Shown piece after piece: positions 9,901-16,467 of a stretch of 39,124 nt of DNA. The stretch is from Nitrospirota bacterium (GTDB lineage Bacteria > Nitrospirota > Leptospirillia > Leptospirillales > Leptospirillaceae): NCBI GenBank assembly GCA_023481175.1, contig JAMCWM010000027.1:1-39124 (forward strand), read 5' to 3'. Each line of letters begins with the position of its first letter. Positions within the stretch are counted from its first letter, which is position 1. The notes under the pieces are model-generated. The model saw only the letters and a list, made by a program, of their open reading frames with translations, was not told where the DNA came from and made no database searches. Both the position numbers and the translations under genes were made by a program.

Positions 9901-10706
9901 TCCCCCGACGTCTGGTCCTCTTGATTCTCCTCGCCACCGGACTTCTCCTTGTCCCCCGGCAAACCGGGGCCACGGGAAACCGCAACTTCCAGTTCTTCGC
10001 CCCTCCCGCGGAAGGGACCCTGCCCAACGGGCCGCTCGGACGGCTCATCCGCCAGGGGGAACTGATCTTCATCCATACCGGACAATACGCCCCTCGCTAC
10101 GTCGGAAACGACCTCACCTGCGAGAGCTGCCATCTCGACCGGGGGATCAAGCCCTATTCGGCCCCGCTCTGGGGGGCGTACGGCACCTACCCCCGTTACC
10201 GGACCAAGAACCACCAGGTCAATACTCTCGAAGAACGGATCCAGGGCTGCTTCCGGTTCTCCCTCAACGGCACTCCTCCCCCGGTGGGCGGAAAGACGAT
10301 GAAGGCCCTGATCGCCTACAGTTTCTGGGTGTCCCGGGGGGCCCCGGTCGGTCTTTATCTCAAAGGCCAGGGGATCGTCCGCATGTCGAAGCCGGCCAGA
10401 GATCCAAGTCCCATTCGGGGCAAGGCGATCTTCGAATCCCGCTGCTCGCTCTGCCACGGACTCGACGGCCAAGGCACCCAGGCGGACAACAACCAGGTGG
10501 CCTTTCCGCCGGTCTGGGGTCCCCGATCCTTCAACAAGGGAGCCGGATTCTTCAATGTCCGGGAGCTGGCGGGATTCCTGAAGATGAACATGCCCCTCTC
10601 CAAGGGGAAGTCCCTCTCGGACCAGCAGGCCTGGGATGTGGCCGCCTACATAGACAGCCAGCCCCGCCCCGGGGATCCCCGGAAGGTCGGACCGAAAAAG
10701 TCCTGA
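9897..10706 (+). CDS. tsdA: Thiosulfate dehydrogenase-like dihaem cytochrome c
   Basis: 269 residues with a signal peptide (about 1-26). The first haem site is CESCH (75-79), followed by a stretch very like TsdA: LWGAYGTYPRYR, then NTLEERIQGC. Cys118 in that last motif sits about 39 residues after the haem-1 His, matching the unusual His/Cys haem ligation known for TsdA. The second haem site is CSLCH (183-187), with Met230 or Met232 as likely ligand. TsdA couples two thiosulfates to tetrathionate in the periplasm and passes electrons to a cytochrome. The start overlaps the preceding stop as ATGA, with AGGAG 11 bases upstream. Confidence 0.72.
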   Translation: MIPRRLVLLILLATGLLLVPRQTGATGNRNFQFFAPPAEGTLPNGPLGRLIRQGELIFIHTGQYAPRYVGNDLTCESCHLDRGIKPYSAPLWGAYGTYPRYRTKNHQVNTLEERIQGCFRFSLNGTPPPVGGKTMKALIAYSFWVSRGAPVGLYLKGQGIVRMSKPARDPSPIRGKAIFESRCSLCHGLDGQGTQADNNQVAFPPVWGPRSFNKGAGFFNVRELAGFLKMNMPLSKGKSLSDQQAWDVAAYIDSQPRPGDPRKVGPKKS

Positions 10707-10707
10707 T

Positions 10708-11337
10708 CTAGAGACCCGCGGCCTTCCTGGCCTTCAGGTCCTCGTCGAAATTGTCGAAGGGCTTGAGGTAGTTCTCGAGGAAAAGCCGCTCCTTGGTGGA
10801 CATCCGGTCCCGGACCCCCAGATACCAGCGCCCCACAAAATAGACGTACTTGTCCTTTTCCCCGAGCTGGGAAGGAAGGGAGACCCCCGGCTTGCCCGAG
10901 AGAGAAGGGGAGCCCCCCCCGGGAGCGGGGCCCTTTCCCAAGACGAAGGCCAGAAGAAGCAGAAGGACCGCCACCACCGCCGCCCCTCCCCCGATGAGAC
11001 CCCATTCCTTTCGGGACGGTTTGAGTGTCTGGGCCAGGGCCTCGTAGGCCCTCCTGTTCCGGTCGTCGATCTCCCGGAATTCTTCCCGGATCGTCTCCAT
11101 CAGGCGGTCGCTTTTTTCGGAAAGCTTTCCGATCTCGGCCCGAACCGGACCCATGACGAACTCCGATGCGGCAAGATCCTCCGAAAGAGCCCGCAGAAGA
11201 CACTCCTCCGGGCTCTGCCCGAGGGAGCGCGCCCTTTCGGAAAGGTGGCGATTGAGGATTTCAGGAAGTTGAACGGTGAGAGACACCGATCCCTCCCCGG
11301 ATGCCAAAGAACTGACACTGACCGGATCCCGGTCCAT
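10708..11337 (-). CDS. Hypothetical protein with one membrane helix
   Basis: 209 residues, family not recognised. About 110 polar, charged residues rich in Glu and Arg (possibly coiled coil near 60-110) are followed by one membrane helix (about 114-133: GLIGGGAAVVAVLLLLLAF). A Gly/Pro/Ser linker then leads to a C-terminal domain with KDKYVYFVGRWYLGVRD. An N-in, single-pass protein is likely. ATG 11337 has GGAGG 8 bases upstream; an upstream TTG (11382) in frame lacks a ribosome site. It ends one base after the convergent tsdA stop and lies 110 bases downstream of the PBP1A gene on the same strand. Confidence 0.7.
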   Translation of the reverse strand: MDRDPVSVSSLASGEGSVSLTVQLPEILNRHLSERARSLGQSPEECLLRALSEDLAASEFVMGPVRAEIGKLSEKSDRLMETIREEFREIDDRNRRAYEALAQTLKPSRKEWGLIGGGAAVVAVLLLLLAFVLGKGPAPGGGSPSLSGKPGVSLPSQLGEKDKYVYFVGRWYLGVRDRMSTKERLFLENYLKPFDNFDEDLKARKAAGL

Positions 11338-11447
11338 GGGAGTCTCCTCCAAGAAGGCCGCGCTGAGGGCGAAATCAGACAAGAGTCAGGAAATGACGGA
11401 ATATCGTCTATTTTACCAGCTTTGTCCGGAACCTGCGAGCCTCCCCC

Positions 11448-13808
11448 TCAGGGAGCTCCGTTCAGGTTGTAAAGACCGGCATCGGGGAGAGGGGTTCCGG
11501 TCGTCGCCTCCGTCGGGGGTTCCTCGCCTTTCTTGTACTCCTCCACGACGAACTTCGTGGCCGTGAGCGGAACGCGAAGGCCCGTGTCGGGATCGATCCG
11601 GACATCGACGATGTCGTCGGGAATCCGGAAGGTCTGGTTCGGGGGATAGTAGGGAAGGGAGCCCTTCATGACCTCCATCCAGATGGGAAGGGCGGCCTTG
11701 GCTCCGAATTCTCCGTGGCCCATAGTCCGGTGGTCGTCCATGCCGACATAGACCCCGACCACAAGGCTAGGAGAAAACCCGATGAACCAGGCGTCCCGGA
11801 AATTGTTGGTCGTCCCGGTCTTTCCGGCCAGGAGGACCCCCAGCGAGAGCGCGTCCCTCCCCGTTCCCTCCCGGATCACGCTCTGCATCATGGAGGTCAT
11901 GAGATAGCTGTAGGCCGGGTCGTAGACAGGACGGGGGTCGGAGACGAATTTGTAAATCGTGGTCTTGTGGTAGTCGAAGACGCGGTCCACGGCATGGAGG
12001 GGCTCCCGGACGCCTTCGTTGGCGATGACGGAATAGGCCCCGGTGATTTCAATGGGCCGGACCGTGGCCGAACCCAGGGCCAGGGTGAGATCGTGCGGAA
12101 GCGGGGTCGTGATTCCGAGCCTTCGGGCGAAGTCGATCACCGATCCCACCCCCACCTTCCGCACAAGGCGGATGGTGGCCAGGTTGATCGATTCCGCAAG
12201 AGCCTTTCTCATGGGGACCGGGCCCAGAAAATTCCGTTCGAAATCCTTCGGCCTCCAGACCCGGTGATGAATGCGGTCGAAAAAGACCAGAGGCGAGTCG
12301 TTCAGGATACTTCCCGGTGCAAACCCTTTCTCCAGGGCGGCCCCGTAATCGATGACCTTGAAGACCGATCCCGGCTGCCTCAGAGCCTGGACGGCCCGAT
12401 TGAACTTGCTTCGCTTGAAGCTGTATCCCCCCACCATCGCCAGGATCCCGCCGGTCTTCGGATCCAGGGCCACGACCGCCCCCTGGACAAGGGGAACCTG
12501 ATCGAGGGATCCCTCCAGGATCCAGCCCGACTTCCCCTTCGTCCTGGCCAGGATGTGGGCCATGACCACATCCCCCGGCTTCAGGATTTTCGAGAGAGAA
12601 AAGGGATTTATGATCTTCCTGTCCCGGTCGACATCGGGGCCGGAAAGCACCGTTTTGGCCCACTGGGCGCGCTCGATGGCGATGCGTCCCAGATGCCTGT
12701 CCAGGGAAAACCAGGCATATTTCGGCCCGACACGGAGAATCGTGACCTCGGATCGGGACCCGGTCAGATCCTCAAGAGCGGAGGGATCGGTCGCGGAGCG
12801 GGTCTCGCGCACCACCTTGACCAGGGGTTTTCCCCGGATCACCCGGATCGCTCCCCGGAATCCCTGTCTCCGGTCGATGGCCCGAAGACCCTTGCGCAGG
12901 GCATGGACCGCCTGGAGCTGGATCCTCAAGTCCAGGGTGGTGAAGATCCGGAGCCCTCCTCCGAACAGTTTCTTCGCCGGCATCTCCCGTTCCAGCTTCT
13001 GTCGGACATACTCGAGAAAATAGGAACTCGGGCTGGCCGAATGGATGGGAGGAACCAGCTCGAGGGGGGCGGCGTAGGCCTTCTTCTTCTCCTCCGGGGT
13101 GATGTAATGGACCTGGGCCATGCGGTCGAGAACGATCAGCTGGCGGCGCTTGCTCGCCTCCGGATGAAGGAAGGGGGAAAACTCGATGGGAGAGCGGATC
13201 ATGCCGGCGATCATCGCCATCTCCGGCAGAGAGAGGTCGGAGAGGGATTTTCCGAAATAGGTCCTGGCTGCGGCCGAGACTCCGTAGGCCCCTTCTCCGA
13301 GATAAATCTGGTTCAGGTAAAGCTCCAGGATCTCGTCCTTTGTCAGGACCTTCTCGATGCGGTAGGAAAGAATGGCCTCCCGAAGCTTCCTGATGAAGGT
13401 CTTCCGGTGGGTCAGGAAGATGTTTCTGGCCAGCTGCTGGGTGATGGTGCTGGCTCCCTCGCGGAGATATCCGGCCAGGGCGTCGGAGATGGCCGCCCGG
13501 ATGATGGAGCCGTAGGCCAGGGCCCCATGGTGGTAAAAGTGGACATCCTCCACCGCCAGAACGCTGTGGACGACCATCGGAGGTATTTTCCCCAACGGGA
13601 CGTATTCCCGCCGCTCCTTGTAGAAGGAGCCGATTCTCTGGCCGTTCCGGTCATAGATGTGGGAGGTGGTGAAGGGGACGTAATGGCGCAGGAAGTCGAC
13701 CGACGGAACGCCTGCGACGACACGTTTGTAAAAGTAGTACCCGGCCGTTCCGGCCGTCCCTGCGACGACCAGGAGGACGATGAGAGAGACGAGAAGGATT
13801 TTTTTCAA
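11448..13808 (-). CDS. mrcA: Penicillin-binding protein 1A (class A, bifunctional)
   Basis: 786 residues. An N-terminal anchor helix (4-27) precedes a GT51 glycosyltransferase domain with the catalytic Glu87 in EDVHFYHHG and the conserved GASTITQQLARN and EKVLTKDEILELYLN motifs. The transpeptidase domain has the active Ser481 in PGSVFK, SIN near 530 and the KTGT box in LAGKTGTTNNFRDAWF. An OB-like insert lies between the two domains. It polymerises and cross-links peptidoglycan on the periplasmic side. Start is a TTG with no clear ribosome site, so the exact N-terminus is uncertain. Asp/Pro/Gly-rich tail, no obvious extra domain. Confidence 0.95.
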   Translation of the reverse strand: MKKILLVSLIVLLVVAGTAGTAGYYFYKRVVAGVPSVDFLRHYVPFTTSHIYDRNGQRIGSFYKERREYVPLGKIPPMVVHSVLAVEDVHFYHHGALAYGSIIRAAISDALAGYLREGASTITQQLARNIFLTHRKTFIRKLREAILSYRIEKVLTKDEILELYLNQIYLGEGAYGVSAAARTYFGKSLSDLSLPEMAMIAGMIRSPIEFSPFLHPEASKRRQLIVLDRMAQVHYITPEEKKKAYAAPLELVPPIHSASPSSYFLEYVRQKLEREMPAKKLFGGGLRIFTTLDLRIQLQAVHALRKGLRAIDRRQGFRGAIRVIRGKPLVKVVRETRSATDPSALEDLTGSRSEVTILRVGPKYAWFSLDRHLGRIAIERAQWAKTVLSGPDVDRDRKIINPFSLSKILKPGDVVMAHILARTKGKSGWILEGSLDQVPLVQGAVVALDPKTGGILAMVGGYSFKRSKFNRAVQALRQPGSVFKVIDYGAALEKGFAPGSILNDSPLVFFDRIHHRVWRPKDFERNFLGPVPMRKALAESINLATIRLVRKVGVGSVIDFARRLGITTPLPHDLTLALGSATVRPIEITGAYSVIANEGVREPLHAVDRVFDYHKTTIYKFVSDPRPVYDPAYSYLMTSMMQSVIREGTGRDALSLGVLLAGKTGTTNNFRDAWFIGFSPSLVVGVYVGMDDHRTMGHGEFGAKAALPIWMEVMKGSLPYYPPNQTFRIPDDIVDVRIDPDTGLRVPLTATKFVVEEYKKGEEPPTEATTGTPLPDAGLYNLNGAP

Positions 13809-13840
13809 GGCCGCCCGAAGGTCAGAGAGATGCTTTAGAA

Positions 13841-13862
13841 GAGAAAAGCGGGATCTTCCCGC
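13841..13862 (-). terminator. Hairpin with U-run before PBP1A
   Basis: Read on the minus strand, GCGGGA-AGA-TCCCGC is followed by TTTTCTC. It may end transcription from the small membrane gene or act as an attenuator in the PBP1A leader. An alternative partner (another GGCGGGAT) lies just upstream. Confidence 0.45.
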
Positions 13863-14005
13863 CAGGGAGAAATCCCGCCCTCGAAAAAAGGAATGAATCC
13901 ATCAGAACATCAGAATAATAATGGCATGAAAACGTCAATCCAAAAACCCGTTGCCTTCGCGCGCATGCCGTACCGGAAAGGAAACCGGAACGAAGGGGAA
14001 TGCCT

Positions 14006-14143
14006 TTACCTCTCGAAGGTCTTCATGATCGTGAAGGCGGTCAGGAGGGCCACTCCGGTCAGAACGACGAACACCACAAAAAGGGTCAAGTTGGCATAGT
14101 TGGCATCGGTAGGATTGAAAGAACCCATCTTGTAAATCTCCAT
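14006..14143 (-). CDS. 45-residue single-helix membrane peptide
   Basis: A small protein not recognised as any known family. A polar N-terminus (MEIYKMGSFNPTDANYANLT) precedes one strongly hydrophobic helix (about residues 20-40) and a short basic end. The ATG at 14143 has GGGGGAGGG 3 bases before it and sits behind a consensus-like promoter, so the gene is very probably real and well expressed. By size and layout it could be an accessory subunit of a respiratory or other membrane complex; this is only a guess. An in-frame upstream extension to 14278 would have no ribosome site. Confidence 0.75.
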   Translation of the reverse strand: MEIYKMGSFNPTDANYANLTLFVVFVVLTGVALLTAFTIMKTFER

Positions 14144-14181
14144 AATCCCTCCCCCAGAAAGTCGTTCGTTGATTTCGGTGA

Positions 14182-14209
14182 GATGCCGGCGGGCATCGGG
14201 TCCCGGGAC
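14182..14209 (-). promoter_or_regulatory. Structured leader of the 45-residue gene
   Basis: Two adjacent self-complementary elements occur in the roughly 100-nt leader: GTCCCGGGAC and GATGCC-CGCC-GGCATC. They could protect the mRNA or regulate translation. No known riboswitch is recognised. Confidence 0.45.
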
Positions 14210-14246
14210 ACGATGACACTCATTCCCAGATCCATAGGCAAAGGAC

Positions 14247-14275
14247 AATATACCCCAGAGAGGGAAAGGGGTCAA
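14247..14275 (-). promoter_or_regulatory. Strong sigma-70 promoter of the 45-residue gene
   Basis: TTGACC and TATATT are separated by 17 bases on the minus strand. It lies between pyrE and the small gene, so the small gene has its own start of transcription. Confidence 0.7.
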
Positions 14276-14319
14276 CACCCGAAAATCAGAAGAAAAAAAA
14301 GACCTCCCCGCCCGGCCTT

Positions 14320-15054
14320 TCAGCCCGCCCGGATCTCGCGGTCATGGGCGATGAAGTCGGAGAGAGTGAAAAAGGAAAAGAAGGGAATCCCCAGTTCCCG
14401 GAAGCGGTCGCCCCCTCCCTCCTCCCGGTCGACAAGGGCCACAACCTCCAGGACTTCGTATCCGTTGTCCCGGCACGTCTGAACGGCGCGAAGACCGGAG
14501 GATCCGGTGGTCACGACATCCTCCACCACGATGACCCGGGCCCCGGGAACAAGATCTCCCTCGACCGGATTCTTCGTTCCGTGGCCCTTCGTCTCCTTTC
14601 GGACCACGAAGGCAGGAATGGGCCGTCGATAGAGCCCGCTCACGAGCGAAGTCGCCACTCCGATCGGGTCGGCCCCGAGCGTCAGCCCTCCGATCCCGTC
14701 GGGATCCCGGTTCGAGATCCGGTGGAAAAGGAGGTGGCCGATGAGATACTGGGCCCGGCAATGGCCGAGGGTGGTTTTCTTGCAGTCGATATAGACCGGG
14801 CTCGTCTTCCCCGAGGAGAGGGTGAAGGGAGAATCGGGGCGATAGAGGAAGGATCGCTCGTAGAGGGTCCGGAAGAGCTCCTCGCGGTCGGCCGCGAGCC
14901 GGGAGTCCCAATCATCGGGAGGAACGGGCTGGAGATGGGTGAGAAGTTCAACCAATGAGGTGGCCTGCAGGTCTTGTCTGCCCGGATGTCCGGGGCTCGC
15001 ATAGGGTTGGGGGTCCGGACGGGTCTTTACTCCGGATCTGGCTGGAAAAGCCAT
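14320..15054 (-). CDS. pyrE: Orotate phosphoribosyltransferase
   Basis: 244 residues from the ATG. It converts orotate and PRPP to orotidine 5'-phosphate in pyrimidine synthesis. The PRPP-binding loop is RVIVVEDVVTTGSSG; other family features are FTLSSGKTSPVYIDCKK, GLTLGADPI and VVRKETKGHGT. About 50 N-terminal residues precede the usual start of the family and are Pro-rich; no ribosome site is seen at the ATG, so the true start may lie further in. The ATG is only 11 bases after the tRNA-Leu 3' end, suggesting co-transcription with processing. Confidence 0.92.
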   Translation of the reverse strand: MAFPARSGVKTRPDPQPYASPGHPGRQDLQATSLVELLTHLQPVPPDDWDSRLAADREELFRTLYERSFLYRPDSPFTLSSGKTSPVYIDCKKTTLGHCRAQYLIGHLLFHRISNRDPDGIGGLTLGADPIGVATSLVSGLYRRPIPAFVVRKETKGHGTKNPVEGDLVPGARVIVVEDVVTTGSSGLRAVQTCRDNGYEVLEVVALVDREEGGGDRFRELGIPFFSFFTLSDFIAHDREIRAG

Positions 15055-15065
15055 TGTCTTAACAA

Positions 15066-15149
15066 TGGTGCCGAAGGCGGGACTTGAACCCGCACGGGTT
15101 TCCCCACACGCCCCTCAAACGTGCGTGTCTACCATTCCACCACTTCGGC
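15066..15149 (-). tRNA. tRNA-Leu, anticodon GAG
   Basis: An 84-nt cloverleaf can be folded. The acceptor stem is GCCGAAG with CTTCGGC and the anticodon stem is CACGT with GCGTG around a TTGAGGG loop (anticodon GAG). The long variable arm of class II tRNAs is present, as is the GGTTCAAGTCC T-arm. The 3' CCA is encoded. GAG reads CUC and CUU leucine codons. Confidence 0.95.
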
Positions 15150-15188
15150 ACGATCTGGCATTTTCTTTTCAGGGCGAAAAACTTCTTG

Positions 15189-15217
15189 ATTCTAATGCCT
15201 TCTTCTTCCGAAATCAA
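15189..15217 (-). promoter_or_regulatory. Probable promoter of tRNA-Leu and pyrE
   Basis: TTGATT and TAGAAT with 17-base spacing on the minus strand, about 40 bases before the tRNA 5' end and just after the MFS gene stop. Confidence 0.55.
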
Positions 15218-15219
15218 TA

Positions 15220-16467
15220 TCAGGGATCGTCCCGGTCCGGAACGATCTTCTCCCGGGGAGGGGACAGCCTCCCGGACCTCCACGCCGCAAAGGCCAGAAC
15301 GGCACCGGCCAGGGCCACGCCCGACAGGACGAGGAGGGTCCGGTCGATGCCCAGGCGGTCGAGAAGATGGCCCGAAAGAAGCTGGGACAGGGTGGCCCCG
15401 GCCGACACCACCGCCCCCGCGAGGCCCTGGAGAAGGTTGAATCGTCCGGTCCCCCTGGCGAATCCCGCCACCAGGACAGGAAGGACCACCGACATGATCC
15501 CCATGACCGTCCCGTCCAGAAGCTGTCCGGCCAGGATCCCCCCCGTCGACCGCGTCTCCGAGAGAACCCCCCCTCGAAGGGAGAGGACCAGGAGACACAG
15601 CCCGAGGAAAACCGCTCCCGTCCCGGCCCTCCGGACCAGGGCGGGGGCCAGGAGGGAGAAGGGGACCATGACGGCCTGGGTCACCAGGACCAGAAAGGCC
15701 ATGACCCGCGCCGGCGAATCGGCGAGGTCGATCCCGGAAAGCTTGTCGCCCGCCAGGGGAAGCATGGCGGTATTGGCGACGAAGAAAATCAGGAGGACCA
15801 GCAGGAAAAGACAAAGGGATTTTGTGAAGATCCGGAATATCGGGAGGGCGTCCCCCTCTTCTGCTGCCTCGCGGGCCCGCCGGGGGTCGATCGCCCCCCC
15901 CGGCACCCCGAAAAGGATCAGCCCGGCCAGCAGGGAGGAAAGAGCGTAGTAGACAAAGATGGCGAAAAAGTTTTCGTGAAGGGCGATCAGAAGAACCGAG
16001 GCCGCCCCGAAGACCGATCCCGCGTGGCCCGCCCCCTGGGCTTCTCCCGTCAGACGGGGGAAGCCTTCGGAGCCGACCAGCCCCATGGCCACGGCTCCCA
16101 GGACCGGCATGAACCCTCCCTGGCCCACCCCCAGAAAAAACTGGGCCAGGAAGGCCCGTTCGAAAGAGGGATGGCCGTAGAGGAGCAGGCAACCGGCGGC
16201 AAAGGAGAGGGCCAGCGAGAAGAAAAAGGCCCGTTTCGAGACGAGGCGGTCGGCGATGTGGCCCGCCACCGGCTGGAAGAGGAGAAGGACCAGGCTCCCG
16301 AAGGCCAGGACCATCCCCACCTGCCCCGATCTCCAGTGCTCCCCCAGCAGGAGGTCGATGCTCATGAGGGGCATGATACCGGTCTGGATGTCCCCCGCCA
16401 GAAAATTGGCCGCGAGAAAGGGAAGACGGCCGGGGACGGGATTCCGTCCTTCCCCGCCCCCGCTCAT
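15220..16467 (-). CDS. Major facilitator superfamily transporter
   Basis: 415 residues with about 12 hydrophobic segments. The intracellular loop after helix 2 (GHIADRLVSKRA) matches the MFS motif G-x-x-x-D-R-x-G-R/K-R. A longer central loop (GGAIDPRRAREAAEEGD) separates the two halves. Substrate cannot be told from sequence. The start overlaps the glucoamylase stop as ATGA with AGAGGGG just upstream, so the two are translationally coupled; a sugar or an unrelated efflux substrate are both possible. Confidence 0.85.
   Translation of the reverse strand: MSGGGEGRNPVPGRLPFLAANFLAGDIQTGIMPLMSIDLLLGEHWRSGQVGMVLAFGSLVLLLFQPVAGHIADRLVSKRAFFFSLALSFAAGCLLLYGHPSFERAFLAQFFLGVGQGGFMPVLGAVAMGLVGSEGFPRLTGEAQGAGHAGSVFGAASVLLIALHENFFAIFVYYALSSLLAGLILFGVPGGAIDPRRAREAAEEGDALPIFRIFTKSLCLFLLVLLIFFVANTAMLPLAGDKLSGIDLADSPARVMAFLVLVTQAVMVPFSLLAPALVRRAGTGAVFLGLCLLVLSLRGGVLSETRSTGGILAGQLLDGTVMGIMSVVLPVLVAGFARGTGRFNLLQGLAGAVVSAGATLSQLLSGHLLDRLGIDRTLLVLSGVALAGAVLAFAAWRSGRLSPPREKIVPDRDDP

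Noticed and set aside
11715-13838. A 707-codon plus-strand frame opposite PBP1A
   Set aside because: It is antisense to a PBP1A with all catalytic motifs; the translated product is low-complexity and charged, typical of a shadow frame.
14281-14319. An 8-T run after pyrE on the minus strand, as a rho-independent terminator
   Set aside because: No convincing stem could be paired before the T-run; the GC-rich part is a direct, not inverted, repeat.
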